Positions 8,910 through 21,498 of a stretch of DNA of 64,000 nt are shown here, in pieces. A program made the translations under genes and the position numbers. Source of the DNA: Tistrella mobilis (GTDB lineage: Bacteria > Pseudomonadota > Alphaproteobacteria > Tistrellales > Tistrellaceae); contig NZ_CP121017.1 of the NCBI RefSeq assembly GCF_041468085.1, forward strand, positions 2,607,676 through 2,671,675, read 5' to 3'. Under the pieces are notes generated by a model. The model made no database searches and was not told the DNA's origin. It saw only the letters and a program-made list of their open reading frames with translations. Every line of letters begins with the position of its first letter. Position 1 is the first letter of the stretch.

Positions 8910-9685
8910 GCCTTCTCGGAAATGTTGAGCCGGTGGATTTCCAGCAGGCCGACCAGGGTGATATCCGGGTCGGCATGCTGGATCGCATCGGTCGCGTTGA
9001 AGAAGATGGGGGCGAGACCGCCAGTGGCGATCACCGTCATCGGCTTGCCGTATTCATCGACGATCCGGCGCACCAGACCCTCGATCAGCCCGACATACCC
9101 CCAGAAGACGCCGGCCTGCATTGCCGGCACGGTATCCTTGCCGATGACCTTCTCCGTGCGTTCCACGGCGATCCTCGGCAGTTTCGCGGCGGCGCGGTGC
9201 AGCGCCTCCATTGACAGGTTGATGCCCGGCGCGATCACGCCACCCTGATAGGAGCCGTCGGCACCAACCACGTCGAACGTCGTGGCGGTGCCGAAGTCGA
9301 TCACGATCAGGTCGCCACCATAGATCTTGTGGGCGGCGATGGCATTCACCAGGCGGTCCGCGCCCACTTCGCGCGGACGATCCATATCGATCCGAAGCCC
9401 GAGATTGACCTCAGGATCGCCGATCATCATCGGCTCGGACCGGAAATACTTCAGACACAGCTGCCGGAGCGAAAACTTGGTCTGCGGCACCACCGACGAG
9501 ATGATCACCGCATGGATGTCGTCGACGGTCAGCCCTTCCAGCGCAAACAGCTGCAGCAGCCAGACAGCATATTCATCCGCCGTGCGCCGGCCATCGGTGC
9601 TCGCCCGCCATTGCCCGCGCCAGCCATCGCCGTCATGAACCGCAAACACCGTGTTGGTGTTGCCGACATCGATGGTGAGCAGCAT
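8906..9685 (-). CDS. coaX: Type III pantothenate kinase
   Basis: A 259-residue enzyme that phosphorylates pantothenate in the first committed step of coenzyme A synthesis. The N-terminal phosphate-binding motif is [11 protein letters not shown] (residues 6-16), and the central signature [11 protein letters not shown] plus [10 protein letters not shown] are typical of CoaX rather than CoaA. It sits between birA and rnj, the usual alphaproteobacterial order, overlapping rnj by four bases. Confidence 0.94.
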   Translation of the reverse strand: MLLTIDVGNTNTVFAVHDGDGWRGQWRASTDGRRTADEYAVWLLQLFALEGLTVDDIHAVIISSVVPQTKFSLRQLCLKYFRSEPMMIGDPEVNLGLRIDMDRPREVGADRLVNAIAAHKIYGGDLIVIDFGTATTFDVVGADGSYQGGVIAPGINLSMEALHRAAAKLPRIAVERTEKVIGKDTVPAMQAGVFWGYVGLIEGLVRRIVDEYGKPMTVIATGGLAPIFFNATDAIQHADPDITLVGLLEIHRLNISEKA

Positions 9686-9713
9686 GGGCGTCGTCCTTCC
9701 CGTGTCATATCGT

Positions 9714-10526
9714 TCATGCGCCGCCCGTTACCGGCGGTTTCGCAAATACCACCTCGCCGGCTGCCAGCCGGCGGATGCTGCCATCCGGCTGTGTGAGCAA
9801 CAGCGATCCGTCTTCATCGATGCCGTCAAACCGACCGGTCACCGGCGTTGTGCCATAGCGCACGGTCGCCGTCTGTCCGATGCCATAGGCTGCCGCCAGC
9901 CAATCTTCCCTGATGGCCGCCAGGCCGCCCCGCATCCAGGCCGCACGACGGTTGAGGAAGGCGGGGCCGAACGCCTCCACAAGATCCCGAACCATGAGAT
10001 GGTGTGCGCCGGGCTGTTCTGCCAGCACGATCGGCGGAAACACACCATCGGTCGGCCCGGGATGCACCCGGATATTGGCGCCGATGCCCGCGATCACATA
10101 AAGGCCGCGGGCGTCCTCGCCACTCTCCAGCAGGGTGCCGCTCAGCTTGCCGACGGTCCCCTCGCCCGCCAGCAGCAGGTCGTTCGGCCATTTGACCGCC
10201 GGGCGCAGGGCGGCACCGGCGGGCAGGATCGCCCCGACGGCATCCGCCATCGCCAGTCCCGAGACGAGAGAAAGCTGCGCCGCAAGTCCGATCGGAACCT
10301 GCGGGCGCAGCAGAAGGCTCATATACAGATTGCCGGTCGGTGACAGCCATTGGCGGCCCTGGCGACCGCGCCCCGACGTCTGTCGGGACGCGATGACCAG
10401 GGTGCCATCCGGCGCGCCGGCCTCGGCCAGGCGGCGCGCTTCGAGGTTGGTGCTTTCCACCTCGTCCAACGCCACCACCGTGAAGGCCGGCGGCAGTTCC
10501 GGCACGCCGTCTGCAACCGCGGTCAC
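9714..10526 (-). CDS. birA: Biotin--[acetyl-CoA-carboxylase] ligase
   Basis: A 270-residue monofunctional biotin protein ligase that adenylates biotin and attaches it to carboxylase carrier proteins. The adenylate-binding loop reads GRGRQGRQW (about residues 52-60) and the catalytic region [10 protein letters not shown] is present. It lacks the N-terminal DNA-binding domain of E. coli BirA, so it is not expected to repress biotin genes. The GTG start overlaps the nuoN stop (GTGA, 10523-10526), indicating translational coupling to the complex I operon. Confidence 0.92.
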   Translation of the reverse strand: MTAVADGVPELPPAFTVVALDEVESTNLEARRLAEAGAPDGTLVIASRQTSGRGRQGRQWLSPTGNLYMSLLLRPQVPIGLAAQLSLVSGLAMADAVGAILPAGAALRPAVKWPNDLLLAGEGTVGKLSGTLLESGEDARGLYVIAGIGANIRVHPGPTDGVFPPIVLAEQPGAHHLMVRDLVEAFGPAFLNRRAAWMRGGLAAIREDWLAAAYGIGQTATVRYGTTPVTGRFDGIDEDGSLLLTQPDGSIRRLAAGEVVFAKPPVTGGA

Positions 10527-11968
10527 GGCATCAGCGCCGCTGCGGCCTGCCCGGCATAGTCGAGCAGCAGGCCCGGCCAGATGAAGTAGAGCATCGTAAA
10601 GGCAAAGCTGACACCCAGCGTCACCGTCAGGCCGGGGCTGACACCCCGGTCCAGCGCCTCGGCCGGCTCGTCGAAATACATGACCTTCACGACGCGCAGA
10701 TAGTAGAAGGCGCTCACCACGCTGGATGCCACGCCGATCACCGCGAGGACGATGAAGCCGGCATCCACCGCCGCACGGAAGACGAACAGCTTACCGATGA
10801 AGCCTGCCAGCGGCGGAATGCCCGCCAGAGAGAACATCATCGCACCCATGACGAAGGCGAGCACCGGCCGCGAGCGCGACAGGCCGGCCAGATCAGCGAT
10901 CTCTTCAACCATGCGGCCCTGGCGGCGCATGACCAGCACGATCGAGAAAGTGCCGAGCGTCATGAACAGGTAGATCGCCATATAGGCGGCAACGCCACGG
11001 AAGCCGTCCGCCGTGCCGGCGGTAAGGCCGACCAGGGCATAGCCGACATGGCCGATGGAGCTGTAGGCGAGCAGCCGCTTGACATTGGTCTGACCGATGG
11101 CCGCGAAGGCCGCCAGCACCATCGAGGCCACAGAGATGAACCAGGTGATCTGCTGCCAGCTCTGGACCAGGCCGCCGAACGGCTCGGCCAGCACACGGAT
11201 CAGCAGGCCCATCGCCGCAATCTTAGGCGCCATGGCGAAGAAGGCCGACACGCTGGTCGGCGCGCCTTCATAGACGTCGGGCGTCCACATGTGGAACGGC
11301 ACCGCCGAGATCTTAAAGGCGAGACCGACCAGGATGAAGACCAGGCCCACCAGCACGCCCAGCGAGGGCTGGCCCTGCAGGCTCTGCGCCAGGGCTTCGA
11401 AGCTGGTCGAACCGGCGAAGCCGTAGATCAGGCTGCAGCCATAGAGCAGCATGCCCGAGGACAGCGCCCCCAGAACGAAATACTTCAGACCCGCCTCGGT
11501 CGAGCGCACGCTGTCACGCTTGAAGGCGGCGAGCACGTAGAGCGACAGGCTCTGCAGCTCCAGGCCCATATAGAGCGCGATCAGGTCATTCGACGAGATC
11601 ATCATCATCATGCCGACCGTAGCGAGCACGATCAGCAGCGGATATTCGAAGCGCACCACGCCTTCGCGGACGAGGTAGTCGCGGGCCATGATCAGCGAGA
11701 AGATCGACGCGATCAGCACCAGCACCTTCATGAAGGCCCCGAAGCTGTCGGTCACGAACATGCCGTTGAAGGTCACCGCCCGCCCCTCGGGGCCGGTGAC
11801 GATCAGCACGGCAGCAATGGCGAAGCCGATGCCGGCCAGCCAGGACAGCAGGCCGGTGGCCTTGTCCTTGCCCGAAAAGACGCCGACGACGACGAGGGCA
11901 AGGGCCAGCGCTGCGAGCCAGAGCTCGGGCAGCGCCGGGGCGAGATCGGGAAGAGGATAGGACGTCAT
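10523..11968 (-). CDS. nuoN: NADH-quinone oxidoreductase subunit N
   Basis: A 481-residue, multi-helix antiporter-like subunit of the proton-pumping arm of complex I. The proton-translocation segment is recognisable around FKISAVPFHMWTPDVYEGAP (conserved Lys), with an upstream conserved Glu in ALYMGLELQSLSLYVL. It is the last of the fourteen nuo genes and overlaps birA by four bases. Confidence 0.95.
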   Translation of the reverse strand: MTSYPLPDLAPALPELWLAALALALVVVGVFSGKDKATGLLSWLAGIGFAIAAVLIVTGPEGRAVTFNGMFVTDSFGAFMKVLVLIASIFSLIMARDYLVREGVVRFEYPLLIVLATVGMMMMISSNDLIALYMGLELQSLSLYVLAAFKRDSVRSTEAGLKYFVLGALSSGMLLYGCSLIYGFAGSTSFEALAQSLQGQPSLGVLVGLVFILVGLAFKISAVPFHMWTPDVYEGAPTSVSAFFAMAPKIAAMGLLIRVLAEPFGGLVQSWQQITWFISVASMVLAAFAAIGQTNVKRLLAYSSIGHVGYALVGLTAGTADGFRGVAAYMAIYLFMTLGTFSIVLVMRRQGRMVEEIADLAGLSRSRPVLAFVMGAMMFSLAGIPPLAGFIGKLFVFRAAVDAGFIVLAVIGVASSVVSAFYYLRVVKVMYFDEPAEALDRGVSPGLTVTLGVSFAFTMLYFIWPGLLLDYAGQAAAALMP

Positions 11969-11989
11969 CTTGTGCCTCGATGCCTCTCG

Positions 11990-13513
11990 TCAGCGCTGTG
12001 CGAGCTGGTTCACGGTGTCGAGCACCATGGCGGCCTTCTCGACCTGAACCTGGGTGAGCAGGTTGGCGACCGAGGCGCGGATCGGCTCGAGGAAGGTCTC
12101 GGGATAGATGCCCATCCAGAGGGTGAGCACCACCAGCGGCGCAAAGGCCAGGACTTCACGACGGTTCATGTCGAGAATGCCCTTCAGATCCTCGCGGACC
12201 AGCTCGCCGAACACCACCCGACGGTAGAGCCACAGCATGTAGCAGGCGCCCAGGATCACGCCGGAGGCGGCAACGAAGGCAACCCAGGTATTGGCCTGGA
12301 AGGCGCCGACCAGAACCAGGAACTCGCCCACGAAACCCGAGGTGCCGGGCAGGCCGATCGAGGCCATGGTGAAAAACAGGAAGATCAGCGCATAGCCGGG
12401 CATCCGGTTCACCAGGCCGCCATACCGGTCGATATCGCGGGTGTGCATGCGGTCGTAGACAACGCCCACGCAGAGGAACAGCGCGCCGGAAACAAGCCCG
12501 TGGCTGAGCATCTGAATGATCGAGCCTTCGATGCCCTGGGTGTTGAAGGTGTAGATGCCGATGGTCACGAAGCCCATATGGGCTACCGAGCTGTAGGCGA
12601 TCAGCTTCTTCATGTCGCCCTGCACCAGCGCCACCAGCGAGGTGTAGACCACGGCCACCATCGAGAGGCCGAAGATCAGCGGTGCGAAATACTGGCTCGC
12701 ATCGGGCAGCATCGGCAGGCTGAACCGCAGGAAGCCGTAGCCGCCGACCTTCAGCAGGATGCCCGCCAGCAGCACCGAACCGGCGGTCGGCGCCTCGACA
12801 TGGGCGTCCGGCAGCCAGGTGTGCACCGGCCACATCGGCATCTTCACCGCAAACGAGGCGAACATCGCCAGCCACAGGAAGATCTGCGCCTCACGGCCGA
12901 AGGGCGTCGCCATCAGGGTCGGGATGTCGGTGGTGCCGGCCTGGAAGTACATGTAGAGCAGCGCCACCAGCATCAGCACCGAGCCGAGCATGGTGTAGAG
13001 GAAGAACTTGAAGGACGCGTAGATCCGCCGCTTGCCGCCCCAGATACCAATGATCAGGAACAGCGGGATCAGCATCGCCTCAAAGAAGAAGTAGAAGAGG
13101 ACGAAGTCGAGGGCAACGAAGGAGCCGATGATCAGCGTTTCCATGGCGAGGAACGCGATCATGTATTCCTTCACCCGCCTGGTGATCGATTCCCAGCTCG
13201 CCAGCACGCAGATCGGGATCAGCAGGGTGGTGAGCAGAACGAACCAGAGAGAGATGCCGTCGATGCCGAGATGGTAGTCGATCCCGTAGCCCGGGAACCA
13301 CTCCGCCTTCTCGACGAACTGGAAGGCAGCGGTCGAGCTGTCGAAGCCCGTCCACAGCAGCAGGGAGATCAGGAAGGTGATGACGCTCGTCCACAGCGCG
13401 ACGCTGCGGGCGTTGCGGGCCACGGTCGCCTCGTCCCCACGGATCAGCAGGATGAAACCCGCGCCGATCAGCGGCAGGAAGACGACCGTTGAGAGAAGCG
13501 GCCAATCCGTCAT
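11990..13513 (-). CDS. nuoM: NADH-quinone oxidoreductase subunit M
   Basis: A 507-residue antiporter-like membrane subunit of complex I. Conserved residues appear in [10 protein letters not shown] (Glu) and [19 protein letters not shown] (Lys). I start it at the ATG at 13513, which overlaps the nuoL stop by one base (TGATG); an in-frame GTG lies one codon upstream. It lies 21 bases before nuoN. Confidence 0.95.
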   Translation of the reverse strand: MTDWPLLSTVVFLPLIGAGFILLIRGDEATVARNARSVALWTSVITFLISLLLWTGFDSSTAAFQFVEKAEWFPGYGIDYHLGIDGISLWFVLLTTLLIPICVLASWESITRRVKEYMIAFLAMETLIIGSFVALDFVLFYFFFEAMLIPLFLIIGIWGGKRRIYASFKFFLYTMLGSVLMLVALLYMYFQAGTTDIPTLMATPFGREAQIFLWLAMFASFAVKMPMWPVHTWLPDAHVEAPTAGSVLLAGILLKVGGYGFLRFSLPMLPDASQYFAPLIFGLSMVAVVYTSLVALVQGDMKKLIAYSSVAHMGFVTIGIYTFNTQGIEGSIIQMLSHGLVSGALFLCVGVVYDRMHTRDIDRYGGLVNRMPGYALIFLFFTMASIGLPGTSGFVGEFLVLVGAFQANTWVAFVAASGVILGACYMLWLYRRVVFGELVREDLKGILDMNRREVLAFAPLVVLTLWMGIYPETFLEPIRASVANLLTQVQVEKAAMVLDTVNQLAQR

Positions 13514-15444
13514 CACCAGCCGGCCTCCAGACCGAAGAAGAAGTAGGACACGATCAGCGCGAGACCGATGAGCATGGCAAAGGCGTAGTGGTAGACGTAG
13601 CCGGACTGCAGGCGCCCGGCACGCCGCGCCAGATCGACCGACACCGCGGCGATGCCGTCGGGGCCGAGGCCGTCGATGATCTTGCGATCACCGGTCTGCC
13701 AGAACAGGCGACCGATCCAGAGCGAAGGCCGCACGAAGATCGCGTCGTAGAGTTCGTCGAAATACCACTTGTTGAGCAGGAACTTGTGCAGCCCCGAGAA
13801 GTCGCGGGCAATCTTGCCCGGCAGATCGGGCCGGCGGATGTAGAGGAACCAGGCCAGCGCAATGCCACCCACGCTCATCACCAGCGGCAGCAGCTTCACC
13901 CAGAGCGGCACGTGATGTGCCTCTTCCAGGATGTTGTGCTCACCCAGCATGGTGATCGCGCCGTTCCAGAAGTGCAGCTCCGGATCGACCATCGGCAGGC
14001 CGATATAGCCGGCGACGATCGCGCCCACCGCCAGCGGGAAGAGCGGCGCGGTCATGACCAGCGGGCTTTCGTGGACATGGTCCATGGTGTGCTTGTCGGC
14101 GCGCGGCTTGCCATGGAAGGTCATGAACAGCAGGCGCCAGCTGTAGAAGGCGGTCATGAACGCCGCCGCGATACCGAGCCAGAAGGCATAGGCGCCGACA
14201 CCGGTATGGGCCGCATAGGCGGTCTCGAGGATCATGTCCTTCGAGAAGAAGCCGGCGAAGGGCGGCAGACCGGCAAGCGCCAGAGAGCCGATCCACATGA
14301 AGGTGTAGGTGACCGGGATCAGCTTCCAGATGCCGCCCATCCGGCGCATGTCCTGCTCGTCGGACATGGCATGGATGACCGAACCCGCGCCCAGGAAGAG
14401 CAGCGCCTTGAAGAAGGCGTGGGTCATCAGATGGAAGATCGCCGCCGGATAGGCGCCGACACCCGCCGCAAAGAACATGTAGCCGAGCTGCGAGCAGGTC
14501 GAATAGGCGATGACCCGCTTGATGTCGGTCTGGGTGAGGCCGACCGTCGCCGCGAAGAAGGCGGTCGAGGCGCCGATCACCGTGATCATGTCGCTGGTGA
14601 AGCTGGTGAGCTCGAAGACCGGCGACAGGCGCGCGACCATGAACACACCCGCCGTCACCATGGTGGCGGCATGGATGAGGGCCGAAACCGGGGTCGGGCC
14701 TTCCATCGCATCCGGCAGCCAGGTGTGCAGGCCAAGCTGCGCCGACTTGCCCATCGCGCCGATGAACAGCAGCACCGCGATGACCTCGATCGTCGGCAGG
14801 GTCATGCCGAGAAAGTCGATGCTGGTGCCAGCCACCGAGCCCAGATCGGCGAAGATCGCGTCGAAACCGACCGAACCGGTCACCAGGAACAGCGCGAAGA
14901 TGCCCAGCGAGAAGCCGAAGTCGCCAACGCGGTTGACCACGAAGGCCTTCATCGCCGCCTTGTTCGCCGAGGGCCGCTTGTACCAGAAGCCGATCAGCAG
15001 ATACGAGGCCAGACCGACGCCTTCCCAGCCGAAGAACATCTGAACCAGATTGTCGGCCGTCACCAGCGTCAGCATCGCGAAGGTGAACAGCGACAGATAG
15101 GCCATGAAGCGCGGCTTGTGGGGGTCATGGCTCATATACCCGATCGAGTAGATATGAACCATGAACGAGACGCCGTTGACCACGATCAGCATGACGGCGG
15201 TCAGCGAGTCGATCCGGAGCGCCCAGGAGAAGGCGAGTTCGCCCGAGCGGATCCAGGTGAAGAGGTTGACGGTGGTCGCGTTGCCGCCGACGGCGACATC
15301 GAAGAAGGCGACGACGGAGAGCAGCGCGGCCAGGCCGACGGCGCCGGTGGTCACGAGCTGCGACCCCCGATCGCCGATCACACGGCCGAAGAAGCCGGCG
15401 ACGATCGCCGCCGCGAGCGGAAGCAGGATCAGTGCGACGTACAT
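13513..15444 (-). CDS. nuoL: NADH-quinone oxidoreductase subunit L
   Basis: A 643-residue distal antiporter-like subunit of complex I with about 16 membrane helices and the long lateral helix at its C-terminus. The conserved channel segment [21 protein letters not shown] and [19 protein letters not shown] are present. It follows nuoK by seven bases and overlaps nuoM by one base. Confidence 0.95.
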   Translation of the reverse strand: MYVALILLPLAAAIVAGFFGRVIGDRGSQLVTTGAVGLAALLSVVAFFDVAVGGNATTVNLFTWIRSGELAFSWALRIDSLTAVMLIVVNGVSFMVHIYSIGYMSHDPHKPRFMAYLSLFTFAMLTLVTADNLVQMFFGWEGVGLASYLLIGFWYKRPSANKAAMKAFVVNRVGDFGFSLGIFALFLVTGSVGFDAIFADLGSVAGTSIDFLGMTLPTIEVIAVLLFIGAMGKSAQLGLHTWLPDAMEGPTPVSALIHAATMVTAGVFMVARLSPVFELTSFTSDMITVIGASTAFFAATVGLTQTDIKRVIAYSTCSQLGYMFFAAGVGAYPAAIFHLMTHAFFKALLFLGAGSVIHAMSDEQDMRRMGGIWKLIPVTYTFMWIGSLALAGLPPFAGFFSKDMILETAYAAHTGVGAYAFWLGIAAAFMTAFYSWRLLFMTFHGKPRADKHTMDHVHESPLVMTAPLFPLAVGAIVAGYIGLPMVDPELHFWNGAITMLGEHNILEEAHHVPLWVKLLPLVMSVGGIALAWFLYIRRPDLPGKIARDFSGLHKFLLNKWYFDELYDAIFVRPSLWIGRLFWQTGDRKIIDGLGPDGIAAVSVDLARRAGRLQSGYVYHYAFAMLIGLALIVSYFFFGLEAGW

Positions 15445-15451
15445 CGCGGCC

Positions 15452-15760
15452 TCAGCCCTTCATCAGGTTGATGTCCTCGACCTCGATCGAGCCGCGGTTC
15501 CGGAAGTAGACCACGAGCACGGCGAGGCCGATCGCTGCTTCGGCCGCAGCGACGGTAAGGACGAACATCGCGAAAACCTGCCCCACCAGATCCTGGAGCT
15601 GGGTCGAGAAAGCGACGAAGTTGATGTTCACCGCAAGCAGCATCAGTTCGATCGACATCAGGATCGTGATGACGTTCTTGCGGTTCAGGAAGATCCCGAA
15701 GATCCCGAGGGTGAACAGGATCGCGGCCAGGACCAGATAATGCTCGACGCCGATGCTCAT
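15452..15760 (-). CDS. nuoK: NADH-quinone oxidoreductase subunit K
   Basis: A 102-residue, three-helix membrane subunit of complex I. Conserved acidic residues for proton transfer are seen in [17 protein letters not shown] and [14 protein letters not shown]. Its ATG overlaps the nuoJ stop codon by one base (15760), so the two are translationally coupled. Confidence 0.95.
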   Translation of the reverse strand: MSIGVEHYLVLAAILFTLGIFGIFLNRKNVITILMSIELMLLAVNINFVAFSTQLQDLVGQVFAMFVLTVAAAEAAIGLAVLVVYFRNRGSIEVEDINLMKG

Positions 15761-16374
15761 CAGATGCCCTTACCCGTTGGGACCTTCTTGATCTCGACCG
15801 ACTCTTCGATCGTCCGCGCACTCTGCTTGGCAGGGTCCTGACGGACGACGCCGGGGCGGGTGCGCAGGGTCAGGACGATCGCACCGATCATCGCGACCAG
15901 CAGCACAAGACCGGCAGCCTGGAAGAGATAGACATACTTGGTGTAGACAAGCTGGCCCAGCGCCTCGACGTTCGAGACGCCCTCGGGCACGCCGACCGGT
16001 GCAGCGAACAGCGGCTGGGATGCATCGGACAGCCCGTAGCTGCCGCCGATGAGCACCAGTTCCGCTGCCAGCACCAGCCCGATCAGCGCGCCGACCGGCA
16101 GATATCGCTGAAAGCCTTCGCGGAGCTGGACGAAGTTGATGTCCAGCATCATCACCACGAAGAGGAAGAGCACCGCCACGGCGCCGACATAGACGACGAC
16201 CAGGATCATCGCCAGGAATTCGGCACCCAGCAGCACGAACAGGCCGGCCGAGTTGAAGAAGGCCAGAATGAGGAACAACACCGAGTGAACCGGGTTTCGG
16301 GCGGTGATCACCATCACGCCCGATGCCACCGTCACCGCGGCGAAGAGGTAGAAGGCCAGCGCCTGAAGAACCAT
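15760..16374 (-). CDS. nuoJ: NADH-quinone oxidoreductase subunit J
   Basis: A 204-residue membrane subunit of complex I with five hydrophobic helices. The conserved third helix reads [20 protein letters not shown], containing the pi-bulge region that moves during turnover. It is separated from nuoI by 107 bases that contain a stable hairpin, and overlaps nuoK by one base. Confidence 0.95.
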   Translation of the reverse strand: MVLQALAFYLFAAVTVASGVMVITARNPVHSVLFLILAFFNSAGLFVLLGAEFLAMILVVVYVGAVAVLFLFVVMMLDINFVQLREGFQRYLPVGALIGLVLAAELVLIGGSYGLSDASQPLFAAPVGVPEGVSNVEALGQLVYTKYVYLFQAAGLVLLVAMIGAIVLTLRTRPGVVRQDPAKQSARTIEESVEIKKVPTGKGI

Positions 16375-16446
16375 TCTCCGCCCTCGTCCGATCTCGTTTC
16401 TTGTCGCATGGCACCCGCTGCGGCGGCGGGTCCCTTCAAACCGTCC

Positions 16447-16469
16447 GCCGGCCCCTCATCGGGGCCGGC
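16447..16469 (-). repeat. Stable hairpin between nuoI and nuoJ
   Basis: A 9-bp perfect stem GCCGGCCCC/GGGGCCGGC around a five-base loop lies in the 107-base gap. No T run follows on the coding strand, so it is more likely an mRNA-stabilising or processing hairpin inside the operon than a terminator. Confidence 0.5.
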
Positions 16470-16481
16470 GATCTCTTACCG

Positions 16482-16970
16482 TCAACGGTAGGGGGCAACG
16501 TCGGCCAGATTGGCCGCGATTTCCCGTTCCCACCGGTCGCCGTTCGCGAGGAGCCTGGCCTTGTCGTAGAACAGTTCCTCACGCGTCTCGGTCGCGAACT
16601 CGAAGTTCGGGCCTTCGACGATCGCATCCACCGGGCACGCCTCCTGGCAGAACCCGCAATAGATGCACTTGGTCATGTCGATATCGTAGCGGGTGGTCCG
16701 CCGGCTGCCATCGGCACGCGGCTCCGCCTCGATGGTGATTGCCAGAGCCGGGCAGATCGCCTCGCACAGCTTGCATGCGATGCAGCGCTCTTCGCCGTTG
16801 GGATACCGGCGCAGCGCATGTTCACCGCGGAAGCGGGGGCTGATCGGGCCCTTCTCATAGGGGTAGTTCAGCGTCACCTTCGGCTTGAAGAAGTAGCGCA
16901 ACGTCAGCGCCATGCCCTTCACGATCTCGGTGAGCAGGAATGCGCGTGCGGTCTGGCCGATGGATGCCAT
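16482..16970 (-). CDS. nuoI: NADH-quinone oxidoreductase subunit I
   Basis: A 162-residue ferredoxin-like subunit that holds clusters N6a and N6b in the hydrophilic arm of complex I. Both tetra-cysteine motifs are intact: [12 protein letters not shown] and [12 protein letters not shown]. It is 151 bases downstream of nuoH. Confidence 0.96.
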   Translation of the reverse strand: MASIGQTARAFLLTEIVKGMALTLRYFFKPKVTLNYPYEKGPISPRFRGEHALRRYPNGEERCIACKLCEAICPALAITIEAEPRADGSRRTTRYDIDMTKCIYCGFCQEACPVDAIVEGPNFEFATETREELFYDKARLLANGDRWEREIAANLADVAPYR

Positions 16971-17122
16971 CTCAACCTCTCCTCCCCCGTCCGGGACGGC
17001 CCGGCATGGACCGGCCCGGATGGCGGGCTTACCTTACTCCGGGAAGCGCGCTTGGCAAGCACGCGTCCCCGCATTCTGGGTCCCCTGCCCGGCCGCCGGC
17101 CGGACAGGCTGCATCAGGGGCC

Positions 17123-18136
17123 TTACTGCCCGGGCAGCCAGCCGAAACCGACCAGCACACCGGCGGTGAGCACCACCCACAGCAGCGAGAACGGCAGGAA
17201 GACCTTCCAGCCCAGGCGCATCAGCTGGTCGTAGCGGTAGCGCGGGAACGTGCCACGGATCCAGATGAAGGTGAACAGCAGCAGGAAGATCTTGATCGCG
17301 AACCACACCACGCCCGGAATCCAGTTCAGCGGCGCGATGTCGAGCGGGGGCAGCCAGCCGCCGAGGAACAGGATGGTGGTCATCCCGCTCATCAGGATCA
17401 TGTTGGCGTACTCGCCCAGGAAAAAGAGCGCGAAGGGCATCGACGAGTATTCGACGTTATAGCCCGCGACGAGCTCCGCTTCCGCTTCCGGAAGGTCGAA
17501 GGGCAGACGATTGGTCTCGGCCAGTGCCGAGATGAAGAACACGACGAACATCGGGAAGAGCGGGATGGCGAACCACACCGTCTCCTGCGCCCGCACGATC
17601 TCCGACAGGTTCAGCGATCCGACGCACAGCAGCACCGTGATGATCACGAGGCCGATCGAGACCTCGTAGGACACCATCTGTGCCGCCGAGCGCAGGGCAC
17701 CCAGGAAGGCATAGCGCGAGTTCGAGGCCCAGCCGGCGACGATGATGCCGTAGACGCCGAGCGACGAGATCGCAAACAGATAGAGCACGCCGACATTGAT
17801 GTCGGAAAGCACCCAGCCGTCATCGAAGGGGATCACCGCCCAGGCAACCAGGCTGAGGATAAGGGTCAGCATGGGCGCGAACAGGAACAGGAACCGGTTC
17901 GCGCGCGAGGGAATGATGGTTTCCTTGGTCAGCAGCTTCAGCGCGTCAGCGAAGGGCTGAAGCATGCCGAAAGGACCGACGACGTTCGGGCCGCGACGCA
18001 GCTGGATATAGCCGATCACGCGGCGCTCCATCAGCGTCAGATAGGCGACCGCGATCAGCAGCGGCAGCACGATGGCCAGAATCTGGGCGACGATGATCAC
18101 CCCGGGCCAGACATATCCGGAAAAGAACTCAGCCAT
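17123..18136 (-). CDS. nuoH: NADH-quinone oxidoreductase subunit H
   Basis: A 337-residue, eight-helix membrane subunit that forms the quinone entry chamber of complex I. The first-helix signature [17 protein letters not shown] and the loop [20 protein letters not shown] are diagnostic. Its start overlaps the end of nuoG by eight bases. Confidence 0.96.
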   Translation of the reverse strand: MAEFFSGYVWPGVIIVAQILAIVLPLLIAVAYLTLMERRVIGYIQLRRGPNVVGPFGMLQPFADALKLLTKETIIPSRANRFLFLFAPMLTLILSLVAWAVIPFDDGWVLSDINVGVLYLFAISSLGVYGIIVAGWASNSRYAFLGALRSAAQMVSYEVSIGLVIITVLLCVGSLNLSEIVRAQETVWFAIPLFPMFVVFFISALAETNRLPFDLPEAEAELVAGYNVEYSSMPFALFFLGEYANMILMSGMTTILFLGGWLPPLDIAPLNWIPGVVWFAIKIFLLLFTFIWIRGTFPRYRYDQLMRLGWKVFLPFSLLWVVLTAGVLVGFGWLPGQ

Positions 18137-20207
18137 TGGTGCCGGTCACCTTGTCCTGCTGGAGCGGGTTGCCCGCATAGATCGCGGTGCAGGTCGCCAT
18201 GGTCTTCGACGCTCGCGAGATCGGGTCGGTCATGTAGTAGTTGGTGACCGACGAGGCGAGCGGCGCCTTGTCCGGAGCGCCGGTCTGGCCAAAGGCACCG
18301 CCCAGACCCGCGGGCTCGATACGGTCGATCTTCGCCAGCCGCGGCGCGATCGCCGCCATCCGGGCACGCACGCCAGAGAGGTCGTCATAAGGCAGCGCCT
18401 TGCCGAGCACGCCCGAGAGCGCCCGGAGGATCTTCCAGTCCTCGCGCGCCTCGCCCACCGGGAACACTGCCAGATGCGCCCGCTGCGGACGGCCTTCGAG
18501 GTTCACGTAGGTCGCGTTCTTTTCGGTATAGGCGGCACCCGGCAGCACCACATCGGCGCGATGCGCGCCGGCGTCGCCGTGATGGCCCTGATAGATCACG
18601 AAGGCATCGCCCAGCGCGTCGGTCTGGATCTCGTCGGCACCCAGCAGGAACACCGTGTCGATCTCACCACGGCCGGCCGCAGCCACGATCTCGCGGGTCG
18701 AAAGACCGCCCTCGCCCGGCACCAGGCCCAGCTCCATGCCGCCGACGCGGGCAGCCGCGGTCTGCAGGACGTTGAAGCCGTTCCAGCCGTCGCGGACCAT
18801 GCCGCAACGCTCGGCAACCTTGCGGGCGGCCCCCAGGATCCGGGCGCCATCGGCACGGGTCAACGCCCCCATGCCGACCACGATCATCGGCCGCTCGGCA
18901 TTGCGCAGCACTTCGGCAAGCGGATCGGCGCCGGACGCGATCGCCTCAAGGCGGGTTGCGTCGTCGCCCAGATCTTCGACCGGCCAGGTCAGCTCAAGCT
19001 TCGGCCCGATCGACCAGCCGCGGAAGCCGCCCTTGCGCCAGCGCTTGCGGAAGCGGGCATTGACGAGCGGCGCCTCGCGGCGCGGATCGGTACCGACCAG
19101 CAGCACCGCATCGGCCTGTTCGATGCCGGCGATGGTGCTGTTGAACAGCCAGCTGGAACGCTGGGTCGGGTCCAGAGCGGCGCCGTCCTGGCGGCAATCG
19201 ACATGGACCGTCCCGATCACATCGCGCATCAGATCGCGGAAGGCGGTCATCGCCTCGCAATCGACCAGATCGCCGACGAGACCCGCGACCTTCTTCGGAT
19301 CACGGCCCGCCAGGCGGGCACGGATCGCCTCGAAGGCCTCATCCCAGCCGGCGGGACGCAGGCGGCCGTTCTCGCGGATATAGGGGCGGTCCAGGCGCTG
19401 GCGCTTCAGCCCGTCATAGGCGAAGCGGCTCTTGTCGCCCAGCCACTCCTCGTTCACGTCCTCGTGCAGGCGCGGCAGAATGCGCAGCACCTCGCGGCCG
19501 CGGACATCGACGCGGATATTGGCGCCGACCGCGTCGAGCACGTCGATCGATTCGGTCTTCTTCAGCTCCCAGGGGCGGGCGTTGAAGGCATAGGGCTTCG
19601 AGGTCAGCGCCCCCACCGGGCACAGGTCGATCATATTGCCCGACAGCTCGGAGCTGAGGGCCTTCTCGACATAGGTGCCGATCTCCATGTGCTCGCCACG
19701 ACCGGTCGCGCCCATCTCGGGCACACCGGCGATCTCGGTGGCGAAACGCACGCAGCGGGTGCAGTGGATGCAGCGGGTCATCCAGGTCTGGATCAGCGGA
19801 CCCAGATCCTTGTCCTTCACCGCGCGCTTTTCGTCGTCGTAACGGCTCTGGCCGCGGCCATAGGCCATGGCCTGATCCTGCAGATCGCACTCGCCGCCCT
19901 GATCGCAGATCGGGCAGTCGAGCGGATGGTTGATCAGCAGGAACTCCATCACGCCCTCGCGGGCCTTCTTCACCCGCTCGGTGTTGGTGTGGATCACCAT
20001 CCCGTCGGCGGCCGGCATGGCGCAGGACGCGATCGGCTTGGGCGCCCGCTCCTGCTCGACCAGACACATGCGGCAGTTGCCGGCGATGGACAGGCGCTCG
20101 TGATAGCAGAAGCGGGGGATCTCGGCGCCGGCCGCTTCGCAGGCCTGAAGCACGGTCGCCCCGGCGGGCACCTCGACTTCGAGGCCGTCGATGGTCAGTT
20201 TAGGCAT
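18129..20207 (-). CDS. nuoG: NADH-quinone oxidoreductase subunit G
   Basis: A 692-residue peripheral-arm subunit. The N-terminal ferredoxin-type [2Fe-2S] domain shows CRMCLVEQE, the next cluster uses [13 protein letters not shown] with a nearby His ligand, and [12 protein letters not shown] begins the [4Fe-4S] region. The rest is a degenerate molybdopterin-oxidoreductase fold, as in mitochondrial and alphaproteobacterial forms. It starts 10 bases after the nuoF stop. Confidence 0.95.
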   Translation of the reverse strand: MPKLTIDGLEVEVPAGATVLQACEAAGAEIPRFCYHERLSIAGNCRMCLVEQERAPKPIASCAMPAADGMVIHTNTERVKKAREGVMEFLLINHPLDCPICDQGGECDLQDQAMAYGRGQSRYDDEKRAVKDKDLGPLIQTWMTRCIHCTRCVRFATEIAGVPEMGATGRGEHMEIGTYVEKALSSELSGNMIDLCPVGALTSKPYAFNARPWELKKTESIDVLDAVGANIRVDVRGREVLRILPRLHEDVNEEWLGDKSRFAYDGLKRQRLDRPYIRENGRLRPAGWDEAFEAIRARLAGRDPKKVAGLVGDLVDCEAMTAFRDLMRDVIGTVHVDCRQDGAALDPTQRSSWLFNSTIAGIEQADAVLLVGTDPRREAPLVNARFRKRWRKGGFRGWSIGPKLELTWPVEDLGDDATRLEAIASGADPLAEVLRNAERPMIVVGMGALTRADGARILGAARKVAERCGMVRDGWNGFNVLQTAAARVGGMELGLVPGEGGLSTREIVAAAGRGEIDTVFLLGADEIQTDALGDAFVIYQGHHGDAGAHRADVVLPGAAYTEKNATYVNLEGRPQRAHLAVFPVGEAREDWKILRALSGVLGKALPYDDLSGVRARMAAIAPRLAKIDRIEPAGLGGAFGQTGAPDKAPLASSVTNYYMTDPISRASKTMATCTAIYAGNPLQQDKVTGTNG

Positions 20208-20217
20208 CGGATCCTCC

Positions 20218-21498
20218 TCAGGCCGCGCGGGCCGCGTCCCGGGCGGCGCCGAGGCGCCGCTCGAGTTCCGGACGGAAGTGACGGATCAGGCCCTGCACCG
20301 GCCACGCCGCGGCATCGCCCAGCGCGCAGATGGTGTGGCCCTCGATCTGGTAGGTCACCTGTTCCAGCCGGTCGATCTCGGCGACGGTCGCCTGGCCCTT
20401 GACCATGCGGTCCATGGTCCGCCAGAGCCAGCCGGTGCCTTCACGGCAGGGCGTGCACTGGCCGCAGCTCTCATGCATGTAGAACTTCGACAGCCGGGCG
20501 ATGGCGCGGACCACATCGGTCGACTTGTCCATCACGATCACCGCAGCAGTGCCAAGGCCGGACCTGACCGCACGCAGGCTGTCGAAGTCCATCAGCACAT
20601 CGTCGCAGATCGACTTCGGCAGCAGCGGCACCGAAGAACCGCCGGGGATAATGGCCAGCAGGTTGTCCCAGCCGCCGCGCACGCCACCGGCATGACGTTC
20701 GATGAGCTCCTTCAGCGGGATGCCCATCTCTTCCTCGATGTTGCACGGCTTGTTCACATGGCCGGAAATCGAGAAGATCTTGGTGCCGGTGTTGTTCTCG
20801 CGGCCGAGGCCGGCGAACCAGGCGGCACTGCGGCGCAGGATGGTCGGCGCCACCGCGATGCTCTCGACGTTGTTCACCGTGGTCGGGCAGCCGTAGAGGC
20901 CGGCCATGGCCGGGAACGGCGGCTTCAGGCGCGGCTGGCCCTTCTTGCCTTCCAGGCTCTCGATCAGCGCGGTTTCTTCGCCGCAGATATAGGCGCCGGC
21001 ACCCAGATGGATGTAGACGTCGAAGTCATAGCCGGTGCCGCAGGCGTTCTTGCCGATCAGCCCGGCCTCGTAGGCTTCGTCGATCGCGGTCTGCAGCGCC
21101 TGGGCCTCGCGGAGGAACTCGCCGCGAATATAGATGTAGGCGGCGACGGCCTTCATCGCGAAACCGGCGATCAGGCAGCCCTCGACCAGCTTGTGCGGGT
21201 CGTGGCGCATGATCTCGCGATCCTTGCAGGTGCCGGGCTCGCCTTCATCGGCGTTCACGACCAGATAGGACGGACGCGGATCGTTCTTCGGCATGAAGGA
21301 CCACTTCACACCGGTCGGAAAGCCCGCGCCACCGCGGCCGCGCAGGCCGCTCGCCTTCATCTCCTGGACGATCCAGTCGGCACCCTTGGCAATGATGTCC
21401 TTGGTGCCGTCCCAATCGCCCCGACGGCGCGCGCCGGCCAGACGGAAATCGTCATAGCCGTGGAGATTGGTGAAGATGCGATCCTGATCACGCAGCAT
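20218..21498 (-). CDS. nuoF: NADH-quinone oxidoreductase subunit F
   Basis: A 426-residue NADH- and FMN-binding subunit, the electron entry point of complex I. The NADH loop is [16 protein letters not shown], the FMN-site region is [16 protein letters not shown], and the N3 cluster motif is [12 protein letters not shown] with the fourth Cys in [10 protein letters not shown] start at 21498 ([10 protein letters not shown]); a longer in-frame start adds an Arg/Pro-rich tail and lies deeper in nuoE. It overlaps the nuoE 3' end by 11 bases. Confidence 0.95.
   Translation of the reverse strand: MLRDQDRIFTNLHGYDDFRLAGARRRGDWDGTKDIIAKGADWIVQEMKASGLRGRGGAGFPTGVKWSFMPKNDPRPSYLVVNADEGEPGTCKDREIMRHDPHKLVEGCLIAGFAMKAVAAYIYIRGEFLREAQALQTAIDEAYEAGLIGKNACGTGYDFDVYIHLGAGAYICGEETALIESLEGKKGQPRLKPPFPAMAGLYGCPTTVNNVESIAVAPTILRRSAAWFAGLGRENNTGTKIFSISGHVNKPCNIEEEMGIPLKELIERHAGGVRGGWDNLLAIIPGGSSVPLLPKSICDDVLMDFDSLRAVRSGLGTAAVIVMDKSTDVVRAIARLSKFYMHESCGQCTPCREGTGWLWRTMDRMVKGQATVAEIDRLEQVTYQIEGHTICALGDAAAWPVQGLIRHFRPELERRLGAARDAARAA

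Noticed and set aside
11048-13492. Very long open frame on the plus strand opposite nuoM and nuoN
   Set aside because: It is antisense to well-conserved complex I genes and has the His/Gln/Arg/Asp-rich composition typical of mirror frames in GC-rich DNA.
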